From the NCBI GenBank assembly GCA_021836225.1, contig JAKBJA010000090.1, forward strand, positions 1 to 10,507: a DNA stretch of 10,507 nucleotides, written 5' to 3'. The stretch's first letter is position 1, and each line of letters opens with the position of its first letter. A program made the position numbers and the translations under genes. Positions 1-7,448 of the stretch are shown in pieces. The stretch comes from Pseudomonadota bacterium (lineage in GTDB: Bacteria > Pseudomonadota > Gammaproteobacteria > Burkholderiales > Thiobacillaceae). Below the pieces are notes generated by a model. It did not search any database, was not told the origin of the DNA, and saw nothing but the letters and a program-made list of their open reading frames with translations.

Positions 1-338
1 CTGGCAATACGGAAGCCTTGCGTCGGCTCCTGACCGAACAACTCAGGAATCGTCATTCGCTTGGTCTCACGCTGTCCGACGAAAATACACTGCGGCTCAA
101 GGAGCGGGCATTTGCCGACGGAATCGAGCCAATCCAGCCAACCTCGCACGCTCTAACTAGTTGGGAACGGGCCGTGGCTAGCATGCTCGACGTGCGTATG
201 TTGTTTTCTTGTTTGGTGGATGCGGATTTTCTCGATACCGAAGCCCACTTCGATTTTGCATGGGGATTGCGACAGACTCGCATGGTGAGCCTGCCGCATG
301 GCAAGATGAAAGCGATTCTGCAAGAGGAGGCAGCATGA
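1..338 (+). CDS. Cas3''-like HD nuclease, 3' end only (cut by window edge)
   Basis: The frame is open from the left edge (codons in phase with position 3) to a TGA at 336-338, so only the C-terminal ~111 residues are visible; a TTG at 18 is probably not the true start. The segment RMLFSCLVDADFLDTEAHF is the last conserved block of the Cas3 HD-nuclease domain, whose aspartate helps bind the metal ions used to cut single-stranded DNA. Only about 25 residues follow it, with no helicase domain, so this is either a stand-alone Cas3'' or a protein with a C-terminal HD domain. Its stop overlaps the cas5 start as ATGA, and the cas5 ribosome binding site lies inside its last codons, which argues for an intact gene end and not a random remnant. 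It is odd because a complete HD-helicase Cas3 is encoded downstream. The HD identification is fairly sure; intactness is not visible. Confidence 0.72.
   Translation, partial: GNTEALRRLLTEQLRNRHSLGLTLSDENTLRLKERAFADGIEPIQPTSHALTSWERAVASMLDVRMLFSCLVDADFLDTEAHFDFAWGLRQTRMVSLPHGKMKAILQEEAA
325..330 (+). promoter_or_regulatory. Strong ribosome binding site that fixes the cas5 start
   Basis: AGGAGG, a full anti-16S match, ends four bases before the ATG at 335. It decides for that start over an upstream extension of the same frame to 209. It lies inside the end of the HD gene, so cas5 can be translated both by coupling and independently. Confidence 0.8.
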
Positions 339-991
339 AACGATATGAAATTGCGCTGGAGATAGCTGGAGCTACCGCGATCTGGACACGACCGGATACG
401 GGCGATTCGCCCGGCACATATCCCGCGCCGACACGCTCTGCGGCGCGAGGCATATTCGAGTCGATCTTGTGGAACCCAGCAGTAGAAATCGCTCCAACGC
501 GAGTCGAAATTTGCGCGCCGCTCGTCTTTCACCACTACACCACAAACTACGGCGGACCGTTGCGCAAGAGTGGGCAGATGAGGGATGACAACAACTATCA
601 GCTATTCGCCACGGTGCTGATCAATGTCAATTACCGCCTCTATGCCCAACTCAAACCTTCTAACCGACCTCCGCAATCCGAAAAAGTCGCCCGCTGGCTT
701 GAAGGTGCAAAGCGCTCACCAGCCCATGCCTTCCAGGATATTTTCGAACGCAGGCTCAAGCGCGGCCAATGCCATACGGTGCCCAGCCTTGGCTGGCGGG
801 AGTTCGTCCCGAACTATGTTGGGCCATTGCGAGCGGAGACCCGTATTCAGGAAGACATCAATCTGACGATGGCATCCATGCTGGATCAAGTTTTCCCGGA
901 CGGGCCATTCAGTGGCTATGCACCGACGTTCCTGCAAAACGCCGAAATTAGGAACGGTGAGTTGAAATATGGGGACGATCATGCTGAATGA
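335..991 (+). CDS. cas5: Cas5, I-C-type (Cas5c/Cas5d) RAMP protein, divergent
   Basis: This 218-residue protein is a Cas5 of the I-C kind, which caps the 5' handle of the crRNA in Cascade and, in I-C systems, also cuts the precursor crRNA in place of Cas6. Visible landmarks are the N-terminal RAMP strand (residues 2-12), the conserved block YPAPTRSAARGIFESILWNP (29-48), NNYQLF (86-91) in the region of the usual Cas5 central strands, and FERRLKRGQ...LGWREFVPNYVGP (137-164), which matches the family's RRA-x-x-GQCF...LGCREF segment. The canonical I-C Cas5 has a Lys-His pair shortly before that segment; here the stretch reads RSPAHAFQDIF with a single His131, so the active site is changed or shifted. 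No cas6 is present in the window. The start at 335 is supported by AGGAGG and the ATGA overlap with the HD gene. The 3' end overlaps the start of cas8. Confidence 0.88.
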   Translation: MKRYEIALEIAGATAIWTRPDTGDSPGTYPAPTRSAARGIFESILWNPAVEIAPTRVEICAPLVFHHYTTNYGGPLRKSGQMRDDNNYQLFATVLINVNYRLYAQLKPSNRPPQSEKVARWLEGAKRSPAHAFQDIFERRLKRGQCHTVPSLGWREFVPNYVGPLRAETRIQEDINLTMASMLDQVFPDGPFSGYAPTFLQNAEIRNGELKYGDDHAE

Positions 992-3104
992 ACTGATCCA
1001 AGCGGCGAAGGCCATTGAAGAGCAAAACATTACCGTCAGGACTTATCACCCTGCGCTCAAGACCCTGCCGAAATACCCAACCTACAAGGTTCTCGTTGCC
1101 GCAGACGACGCACTGGCTGACATACAGTCTTGGTCGGATGACATCTCCAACCTCCGCAAATGGCAGCTCGGAGAGAACGGTTACAGCTTTCCCGTTTTCA
1201 ACATCAAGCCCCTGCATGCGCCTACATTTGATGACGGATTGACCAATGAAATCAGGAAGTGGCAAACCAGAGGAACGTCGGACAAGGCTTGGCCTGAAGT
1301 CTTTGCCGATATCGAGCGGGCCTGCGACAACACCGAGGGCACTTGGATGGATAAGAGAAACCCAACCCAGATGATTCGTGTCTATCGGAAGAGCTTGGAT
1401 GATGGGCCACGGCTGCTTGCCAAGACAATGTTGGGTTCCGACATGCGGCACGACGCACTCACCGCACTTACTGACAGACTGACCAAGCGCACAACGCCGT
1501 CCGCCTTCTTTAACGACCTGGATCGCCTTATCCGGGAAAAGCTGCGTAATGGGTTCGATACAGGGCTGCTGAAACTTTTCTGCGCGATCAGTGAGAGTGA
1601 CGCTAAACAGGGAATGAACCTTCTGTTGGACCTGCCGGATTGGAACGAGATCGCCGAATACCCCGTGACCCATGGGAGTACCGGAGATTTTCTTAACGAA
1701 TTGCTCCATCTCACCGACAGTGAACGCCAAGACCGCGAAGACTGCATCGCACTGGATGCTTACGGCAAATCCTCCCGGGGATCGACCGAGAAGTATCCGG
1801 AGGTAAATGTTCCCGGCTTGGGGCCGATCAAGCTGCGGACCATGTTCGAGGAGGCCGAGTGCCAGAAGCGGTATGGACGAATCGATTGGCAATCGTTCAT
1901 TGCTGGGCAGGACAGCCGCGTGAGGGCGACGGCGGCTCTTGAATGGCTGAAGCAGCCGGGACACAAGGGCAAAACCTGGCAGTGGTTCAAGCCGACACTC
2001 GTCCTGCTATACCCCGAGACACCTTTGCAAGAACTTATCGATGCAGACATCGCGGATTTCTGCTCCCTGCCCGATGACGATGATGACGAAGCAGCCACAG
2101 GGGAGGCTAATTTCCTGGCCCGTGCCGAACGTGTCGCGCTTGCCTTTCAGGGAAAGCCCCGGATATCCGAGGTGACAATTCACCTCTTTGTTTTGCGCAA
2201 AGTCAGCAAGGGGCAGACAAAGCTTGTGTCGCATCATTTCTTCACGGCCAAGCATTTGATCGAGGCTGCAACACAATGGGCTAAAGGCGCGAAAGATTGC
2301 CCAACCATCTCGTTCGCGCGGTGGGGCGGGGAAAGGGGCAAGCGAGACGACATTGTTCCCGAAGTGCCATTTCCCGGCGAGGTGGTGAACTGGCTCAATA
2401 CCTACTGGGTGCGGAATGGAGAAGAGCAGCGTAAGGTCTGCAAAAAGCCGGAGAGCTGCCCTTTTACATTAGCAGATGCATTAACGCTCCTGCTTGCACA
2501 CGATGGTACTGAGAGGCCAATGGCTCAACGCGGCATCAGGCAGGCGATCGTCAACTGGAGTGGATTTCTTGTTCGTCACGGCAGCAACCAGAGGCGTCTC
2601 GCCAATGTATCCAGCCCCGGTAACCTGATCCTCAAAGCAAAGGACGCACAGGCCAATGCGCTGCGCTGCCTGCCTGCCATTCTCTCCCTGCTGTTACACA
2701 AACTTGGCTACACAAAGGAGAAAACCATGGACTCCCCCGCCTTCCTCGTCGGCAGATTGCTTGCCCTGGCCGACGCCCTCCACTTCCAGTATTGCCTCGG
2801 CGTGCGCAACGGCAGCACGCCGCCACAACTAATGGGCAATGCGCTAATGCAAACGGCGCTGGAAACACCGCAGGTGGCGTTGGCTCTCTATGCGCAGCGC
2901 GTCCTGCCATATCAGGCTTGGGCGAAGACTTCCACAGTATCCAAGGAGGCTCGTAGCCCTGAAAAGCTGGCCAAGTTTCTCTTGGAACAGTTGGCGAATA
3001 CCTGTCAGGAAGCCGCATTGTCCGAAATCCCGGAACGCGCCAACGATGCCGCCAAAGCCCAGATGATCCTTGGCTATCTTGCCGAGACGAAGTCTGACGA
3101 TTAA
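969..3104 (+). CDS. cas8c: Cas8c-like large subunit (Csd1-type), divergent and long
   Basis: The position between cas5 and cas7 and the layout of the protein identify it as the Cascade large subunit, which recognises the PAM and helps load Cas3. At 711 residues it is longer than the roughly 560-650 I recall for Csd1. The N-terminus is not the usual Csd1 start; it has a block LRKWQLGENGYSFPVFNIKP at about residues 58-77. An acidic run DDDDDE occurs near residue 370, followed by the Csd1-like strand block ISEVTIHLFVLRKVSKG. The C-terminal ~125 residues (PAFLVGRLLALADAL...) resemble the helical Cas11-like end of Csd1 and carry their own ribosome binding site. Two in-frame ATGs compete for the start: 969 (GGTGAG seven bases upstream) and 981 (GGGGA upstream, giving MLNELIQAAK). 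Either overlaps the cas5 end. Assignment to a Cas8 is firm; the exact subtype is inferred. Confidence 0.8.
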   Translation: MGTIMLNELIQAAKAIEEQNITVRTYHPALKTLPKYPTYKVLVAADDALADIQSWSDDISNLRKWQLGENGYSFPVFNIKPLHAPTFDDGLTNEIRKWQTRGTSDKAWPEVFADIERACDNTEGTWMDKRNPTQMIRVYRKSLDDGPRLLAKTMLGSDMRHDALTALTDRLTKRTTPSAFFNDLDRLIREKLRNGFDTGLLKLFCAISESDAKQGMNLLLDLPDWNEIAEYPVTHGSTGDFLNELLHLTDSERQDREDCIALDAYGKSSRGSTEKYPEVNVPGLGPIKLRTMFEEAECQKRYGRIDWQSFIAGQDSRVRATAALEWLKQPGHKGKTWQWFKPTLVLLYPETPLQELIDADIADFCSLPDDDDDEAATGEANFLARAERVALAFQGKPRISEVTIHLFVLRKVSKGQTKLVSHHFFTAKHLIEAATQWAKGAKDCPTISFARWGGERGKRDDIVPEVPFPGEVVNWLNTYWVRNGEEQRKVCKKPESCPFTLADALTLLLAHDGTERPMAQRGIRQAIVNWSGFLVRHGSNQRRLANVSSPGNLILKAKDAQANALRCLPAILSLLLHKLGYTKEKTMDSPAFLVGRLLALADALHFQYCLGVRNGSTPPQLMGNALMQTALETPQVALALYAQRVLPYQAWAKTSTVSKEARSPEKLAKFLLEQLANTCQEAALSEIPERANDAAKAQMILGYLAETKSDD
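2714..2720 (+). promoter_or_regulatory. Internal Shine-Dalgarno site for Cas11 translation inside cas8
   Basis: AAAGGAG lies in the cas8 coding sequence, six bases before an in-frame ATG at 2727. It is one of the strongest ribosome binding sites in the window and serves no annotated gene start other than the internal one. Confidence 0.75.
2727..3104 (+). CDS. cas11: Cas11 small subunit, translated from an internal start in cas8
   Basis: This is an in-frame alternative product of the cas8 gene, starting MDSPAFLVGRLLAL and sharing its stop. It would be 125 residues, close to the size of the known I-C small subunit. I-C and some other Cascades are known to need a separately translated small subunit encoded in the 3' end of cas8, which forms the belly of the complex and holds the target and non-target strands. 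The sequence support is AAAGGAG six bases before ATG, in the same frame as cas8 (codon 587). The product reads as mostly helical, with an LVGRLLALADAL helix and a C-terminal stretch rich in Ala, Glu and Lys, as expected for Cas11. The existence of the site is seen; the product is inferred by analogy with characterised I-C systems. Confidence 0.72.
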   Translation: MDSPAFLVGRLLALADALHFQYCLGVRNGSTPPQLMGNALMQTALETPQVALALYAQRVLPYQAWAKTSTVSKEARSPEKLAKFLLEQLANTCQEAALSEIPERANDAAKAQMILGYLAETKSDD

Positions 3105-3120
3105 CCCAATCCACAGAACC

Positions 3121-3125
3121 AGGAG
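3121..3125 (+). promoter_or_regulatory. Ribosome binding site of cas7
   Basis: AGGAG sits six bases before the ATG at 3132, in the 27-base gap after cas8. This is the largest gap between effector genes, and its strong site fits the need for several Cas7 copies per complex. Confidence 0.7.
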
Positions 3126-3131
3126 ACGAGC

Positions 3132-4079
3132 ATGTTCGCGAAAATCAATTCTTCCAAATCCGTAGGCGATTTCAAGCGTGGCACCGGTCTGCTTGTGATC
3201 GAAGTCCGCAACTCCAACCCGAACGGTGACCCAGACCGCGAAAGCGATCCGCGCCAGCGTCCTGATCGGCGAGGTGAGATTTCGCCGGTGTCCTACAAAC
3301 GCAAATTGCGGGATCTCGTCGAATGGAAGGGCGACGTATGGGCGGAGCTCGCAACCCGACTATCACTGGATGCGCTTCAATTCGGCATCCTGGAAGCGCG
3401 GGGACGGGATCGTAAAACCATCGCGGAACAACTGACTGGTGTCGGCCAAGCTTTCAAAGATGCCTACTGGGATGGCCGCGTATTTGGCAACACCTTCCTT
3501 GAAAGCATGAAGGACGATGAGGCGAAGAAGCATGGTTTCACCGATCAGAAAATGAAGGAATTTAAATCCAACGCCATCAAGACTGGCGTCGTTCATTTTG
3601 GTCTCGGGCTGTCGGTGGCTCCCGTCGACATCGAGCGTCACACCAACACCAACAAGGCTGGGGTCGAAAGTGACAAGGATCGCGGCATGGCGCCTATGGC
3701 CTATCGCTTTGTGCCACATGGTGTGTACGTGATGCCCTTCTTCGTCAATCAGAGCGCGGCCGGCAAGACGGGTTGCACAGGCGAGGACATCGCGTTAATG
3801 CTGGAGTTGATCCAGTATGCCTATCCACATACACGCTCCCACGCACGTCCGGCTGTCGATCTGGTCAAGGCCTGGTATGTGGAACATTCCGACAAACTGG
3901 GTTCTTGCTCCGACTTCGTTATCCTCGACGCCTTGGCCCCCAAGAAATTGGGCGATCCGGATAGTCCCTCCAAGAGCATCGCCGAGTACAGTGTTCCAAC
4001 GGACCTCCCGGACGAACTGAAGGCCAAGAAGGACAGGAACGGGAACCCGGCCCTAACGCTGATTGACTTGCTGGCATGA
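3132..4079 (+). CDS. cas7: Cas7 backbone subunit (Csd2/Csh2-like RAMP)
   Basis: The 315-residue protein is the Cas7 that polymerises along the crRNA to form the Cascade backbone. The family signature is clear: LLVIEVRNSNPNGDPD at residues 20-35, matching the usual D-x-x-x-x-NPNGDPD, then VSYKRKLRDLV at 53-63, matching the LKRKIRxYV helix. The middle and C-terminal parts keep the pattern TGVVHFGLGLSVAPVDIERHT and YRFVPHGVYVMPFFVN, equivalent to the family's TGPVQFG...P and VPYGLY segments. The residues between are divergent from textbook Csd2, in line with the divergent Cas5 and Cas8. A strong AGGAG precedes the ATG. The TGA at 4077-4079 overlaps the cas3 ATG, so the two are translationally coupled. 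Confidence 0.9.
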   Translation: MFAKINSSKSVGDFKRGTGLLVIEVRNSNPNGDPDRESDPRQRPDRRGEISPVSYKRKLRDLVEWKGDVWAELATRLSLDALQFGILEARGRDRKTIAEQLTGVGQAFKDAYWDGRVFGNTFLESMKDDEAKKHGFTDQKMKEFKSNAIKTGVVHFGLGLSVAPVDIERHTNTNKAGVESDKDRGMAPMAYRFVPHGVYVMPFFVNQSAAGKTGCTGEDIALMLELIQYAYPHTRSHARPAVDLVKAWYVEHSDKLGSCSDFVILDALAPKKLGDPDSPSKSIAEYSVPTDLPDELKAKKDRNGNPALTLIDLLA

Positions 4080-6343
4080 CTTGGTTGGCGCACAGCGCCA
4101 AGCGCGACCGTCCGGCGCAGACCTATCAAGGCCATGTCGGTGGCGTACTGATCGAGGCCAAGGCGGCGGCGGCAGATGCGGCCCTTGGCTTGGCGCAGAC
4201 CGAGTCGTTCGTCGAAATGGTAGCGCTGGCCGCCGAGTTTCACGATCTGGGCAAGCTGGACGACGACAACCAGCGTGTCTTAGCCGCGCCTAACGGCAAA
4301 CCGTTGCCCCATGATCACGTCGATGCCGGCGTCAAACACCTTTTTTCTCTTCGCACTCATACAGCCAGCTATGCTGGGATGCTGGCCTATTCGCATCATC
4401 GCGGGCTTCCCGATGTGCCGGCGCAGGAGGCCCGCCCGCGGCCGAAACAATGGCGGGGCAACGAGTCAAGCTCGCGTTTTCCGGTTGCCGAAATCATCGT
4501 CCGCACGACGACGCATCTCTCGGAATACCTTGAGCGTCATCAAGACGCCTTGCAGGCTGCGCTCCCCGGTTTGTCAGGCAGCAAATTCAAACCTGATCCG
4601 TTAGACCTGCGCATGGCGCTTTCCTGCCTGGCAGACGCGGACCATGGCGATACCGCCCGGCACTATGGCGACCCTTTTGCGAAGGCTTCCTTACTCAAGG
4701 CGTTGGAACGCCTTTCCGCCTTGAACACCTATGTTGCCGAGCTAGCGGGTTCCGAGTGGGCGAGCGAACAAGAGAAGGAACGGAGCCAGACACGCCAGGC
4801 GCTCTATTCAGCCTGCCTGTCAGCGGATACTGGCCCATCGATATACGCCTGCGGCAGCCCCGTGGGCAGCGGTAAAACCACGGCGGTCATGGCGCACCTG
4901 TTGCGCGCCGCGACGGACAAGGGCCTGCGACGAGTATTCGTGGTACTGCCTTTCACGAACATCATCGACCAGTCCGTAAGGGTCTATCGCGATTCGTTGG
5001 TGCTGGATGGCGAACTCGACAAGCAAGTCGTCGCCGCACATCACCACAAGAGCGATTTCGCCGACCCGCTCACGCGCGAATTGACAACCCGCTGGCATAC
5101 CCCGGTTGTGGTGACAACTGCCGTCCAGTTCTTCGAAACGCTGGCCAGCAACAGGCCTGCCGATCTGCGCAAGCTTCACCGAGTAGCGCGTTCCGCCATA
5201 TTCATCGACGAAGCGCATGCCGCACTGCCTGCGCATCTTTGGCCGATGGCGTGGAAATGGTTGCGTCATCTGGCGCAATACTGGGGCTGCCACATCGTCC
5301 TGGGCTCGGGATCTCTGGCCAAGTTCTGGACGCTGCCCGACTTCTACGAAGAAAGGCTAGGCGCTGGACAGGAATCCACGAAAGAAACTGTTTCACTTCC
5401 AGCACTGGCTGACGCTGAGGTTGAAGCCCGCCTCGCCTCGCTGGAATCTCGACGAGTCAGCTATAGGAAGCATTCCACACCCCTCGATCTGGACGCACTC
5501 ATTGATTTCATTGCCCAGTTGCCTGGCCCGCGTCTGGTGGTTCTCAATACTGTTCATTCGGCGGCGGTAGTCGCGCAGGCTTTGGCCGAAAGATGGGGTC
5601 GCGACAGGGTAGAACATCTGTCAACCGCTCTCACACCAAACGATCGTCTTGCTACGCTTGCATGCATTGAGGCAAGACTGAAATGTGCAAACGACCATTT
5701 CAAGGGCCACTGGGCTCTTGTCGCGACGTCCATGGTGGAGGCGGGCGTCGACCTGTCATTTAGATCAGGCGTGCGCGAGCTATCCAGCCTGTCCAGCCTC
5801 TTGCAATTGTCGGGGCGGGTAAATCGGCACGGCGAGAATGAATCCGCTGAAGTCTGGTCGATCAAGCTCCAGCCTGGCGGCGCATTGAGAAAACATGCCC
5901 GAATGGACATACCGGCGGGAATCCTGACAGACCTATATGCCCGGAATCATGTCGCGCCGACTTATTGCACCGATGCATTGCGACGAGAAGTTCGGGAGCA
6001 AAGCAATCACGGACTGATCGCGTCGCTTTTTCAAGCGGAACGAGTCAAGGCTTATCCTGCGGTCGTGGACAGTTTCAAGGTCATCGACTCCGAAACCGTT
6101 ACCGCGCTGGTCCCCGGACCGGCACTCGATCTTATACGACAAGGGCAACGACCTGACTGGAATACCTTGCAGATGCATTGCGTTCAGATTTGGGCCAACC
6201 GAAAACTTGACTTTGCACTGACGGAGATTAAATCCTATCCGGGCTTGTTCGAATGGAATCTGGATTACGATGATTTCATCGGCTACATGCGCGGCGCGAT
6301 CAAGTCTGACGAAGTTAAATCCGGAGTGGTGCAAATTGTATGA
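4076..6343 (+). CDS. cas3: Cas3 HD nuclease-helicase
   Basis: The 755-residue protein is a complete Cas3, the nuclease-helicase that Cascade recruits to unwind and degrade invader DNA. The N-terminal HD domain has all metal ligands: His20, His56-Asp57 in FHDLGK, His81, His107-His108 in YSHHRGLPD, and Asp187/Asp189 in SCLADAD. The SF2 helicase follows: Walker A GSPVGSGKTTA (260-270), LPFTNII (291-297), the DEAH box IDEAHAALP (377-385), motif III as SGS (410-412) where SAT is usual, motif V VATSMVEAGVDLS (549-561) and motif VI QLSGRVNRHG (577-586) with the arginine finger. It overlaps cas7 and the next gene by ATGA, with no good ribosome site of its own, so it depends on coupling. Its place between cas7 and the adaptation genes is unusual; I-C cas3 normally comes first. 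Confidence 0.95.
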   Translation: MTWLAHSAKRDRPAQTYQGHVGGVLIEAKAAAADAALGLAQTESFVEMVALAAEFHDLGKLDDDNQRVLAAPNGKPLPHDHVDAGVKHLFSLRTHTASYAGMLAYSHHRGLPDVPAQEARPRPKQWRGNESSSRFPVAEIIVRTTTHLSEYLERHQDALQAALPGLSGSKFKPDPLDLRMALSCLADADHGDTARHYGDPFAKASLLKALERLSALNTYVAELAGSEWASEQEKERSQTRQALYSACLSADTGPSIYACGSPVGSGKTTAVMAHLLRAATDKGLRRVFVVLPFTNIIDQSVRVYRDSLVLDGELDKQVVAAHHHKSDFADPLTRELTTRWHTPVVVTTAVQFFETLASNRPADLRKLHRVARSAIFIDEAHAALPAHLWPMAWKWLRHLAQYWGCHIVLGSGSLAKFWTLPDFYEERLGAGQESTKETVSLPALADAEVEARLASLESRRVSYRKHSTPLDLDALIDFIAQLPGPRLVVLNTVHSAAVVAQALAERWGRDRVEHLSTALTPNDRLATLACIEARLKCANDHFKGHWALVATSMVEAGVDLSFRSGVRELSSLSSLLQLSGRVNRHGENESAEVWSIKLQPGGALRKHARMDIPAGILTDLYARNHVAPTYCTDALRREVREQSNHGLIASLFQAERVKAYPAVVDSFKVIDSETVTALVPGPALDLIRQGQRPDWNTLQMHCVQIWANRKLDFALTEIKSYPGLFEWNLDYDDFIGYMRGAIKSDEVKSGVVQIV

Positions 6344-6801
6344 TGGATAGGGACTGGCGCGACCGCATCATTTCCAACCCCGACATCCTGCTCGGAAAGC
6401 CGACCATCAAGGGCACGCGGATATCCGTCGAGTTGATTCTGGGATGTTTAGGCAGCGGCTGGTCCTTCGCTGACATCTTGGAGTCCTATCCCCATATCAC
6501 ACGAGAGGACATCCTTGCCGCGCTGGCTTATTCGCAGTATCTCGCGTCGGCGCGTCGACTCCTCGCACCTGTTCCCGGAGCAAAGTTGGCGAGCGCGAGC
6601 GAAGTCCAGTTTGTGGTCGAGCAAAACCCGAATGGCGGCTACTTCGCCAGTGCGATTGACGTAGATATTTTTACCGAAGCAGACGACCTACCCAGCCTGC
6701 GCTTGCAAGTAAGGGATGCCGTGCGCTGTCATTTTGCGGAAGAGGAACTGCCAGGCCGTATCCGTTTGTTCATCACGCAAGAAGAAGTTTTGAGCGTGTG
6801 A
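6340..6801 (+). CDS. DUF433 (VapB45-like) + HicB-like fusion, antitoxin-type protein
   Basis: This 153-residue protein is not a Cas protein. Residues 6-68 match the DUF433 family, a small helix-turn-helix domain known from VapB45-type antitoxins: RIISNPDILLGKPTIKGTR, then a helix pair ending YPHITREDILAALAYSQYL. Residues 88-153 look like the small HicB-like proteins often mislabelled as 2-oxoisovalerate dehydrogenase: VQFVVEQNPNGGYFASAID, then LRLQVRDAVRCHF and a final IRLFITQEEVLSV. A proline- and alanine-rich linker (70-87) joins them. Its ATG (6340; alternative ATG at 6343) overlaps the cas3 stop as ATGA, and cas4 starts seven bases after its stop, so it is locked into the operon. Neither the PIN-like toxin usual for DUF433 nor HicA is present. 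An autoregulator or a regulator of the cas genes is possible; function is unknown. Confidence 0.82.
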   Translation: MMDRDWRDRIISNPDILLGKPTIKGTRISVELILGCLGSGWSFADILESYPHITREDILAALAYSQYLASARRLLAPVPGAKLASASEVQFVVEQNPNGGYFASAIDVDIFTEADDLPSLRLQVRDAVRCHFAEEELPGRIRLFITQEEVLSV

Positions 6802-6808
6802 GATTGGT

Positions 6809-7447
6809 ATGCTGTCATCTATGACCTGGAATGCCGACGATGCCATCTCGCTATCGGCTCTCAACCATTGGACTTATTGTCCGCGCCGTTGCTGCCTGAT
6901 TCATCTTGAGGGCGAGTTCACGAATAATATCCATACGGCACGCGGCGTTGCGGAACATGACAGGGTGGATGTCATTCACCCTGAAACCGTGGGTGACCGA
7001 AAGATCGAAACGGCTCTGCCGGTCTGGTGCGAACGTCTTGGCTTGGTTGGCAAGTGTGATGTGGTCGAGTTCCTAGCCGACGGCACGCCTTATCCGGTCG
7101 AGTACAAGCACGGCGCTCGCAAGAAGTGGATCAATGACGACATCCAGCTTGCCGCCCAGGCCCTGTGCCTGGAGGAAATGACCGGCATGGCCGTGCCCCT
7201 CGGGGCCATCTACCACGCTACTTCCCACCGTCGGCGCGAGGTGGCGATTACGCTAGAGTTGCGGCAGGCGGTGGAGACCTGTATCGCCGAAGTGCGCGCC
7301 GCCTTGGCTTCGCCGATCTTGCCGCCGCCGGTGAACGATCAGCGTTGCCGCGAATGTTCCCTGATCGACCTCTGCCAGCCCGCCCCACTGGCCGAACGGG
7401 AAAAGCTGCACACGCTGATGGCGCACTTGTTTGAACCGGATGCCTGA
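6809..7447 (+). CDS. cas4: Cas4 adaptation exonuclease
   Basis: The 212-residue protein is a Cas4 of the I-C kind, an iron-sulfur RecB/Dna2-family nuclease that works with Cas1-Cas2 to choose PAM-flanked prespacers and trim them. The expected four cysteines for the 4Fe-4S cluster are Cys24 (in SALNHWTYCPRR) and Cys180, Cys183 and Cys189 (CRECSLIDLC). The nuclease core shows His50 in RGVAEHDRV, Asp84 in GKCDVVEF, the Glu98/Lys100 pair in PVEYKHG, and the QLAAQALCLE helix (113-122). Two in-frame ATGs are possible, 6809 and 6821; neither has a strong ribosome site. Its stop lies just inside or before the cas1 start, so the pair is coupled. Base composition becomes more GC-rich from about the middle of this gene onward. 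Confidence 0.93.
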   Translation: MLSSMTWNADDAISLSALNHWTYCPRRCCLIHLEGEFTNNIHTARGVAEHDRVDVIHPETVGDRKIETALPVWCERLGLVGKCDVVEFLADGTPYPVEYKHGARKKWINDDIQLAAQALCLEEMTGMAVPLGAIYHATSHRRREVAITLELRQAVETCIAEVRAALASPILPPPVNDQRCRECSLIDLCQPAPLAEREKLHTLMAHLFEPDA

Positions 7448-7448
7448 C

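Noticed and set aside
209..334. N-terminal extension of cas5 to an upstream start
   Set aside because: The extension overlaps the HD gene in another frame, has no family similarity, and the AGGAGG before 335 fixes the start.
948..1964. 338-residue open frame on the minus strand opposite cas8
   Set aside because: It is antisense to a clear Cas8 frame, has no recognisable domain and no good ribosome site; it is a shadow of codon bias.
6340..6801. 2-oxoisovalerate dehydrogenase label for the C-terminal part of the DUF433 protein
   Set aside because: That is a known misannotation of small HicB-like proteins; no thiamine-diphosphate enzyme fold could fit in about 65 residues.
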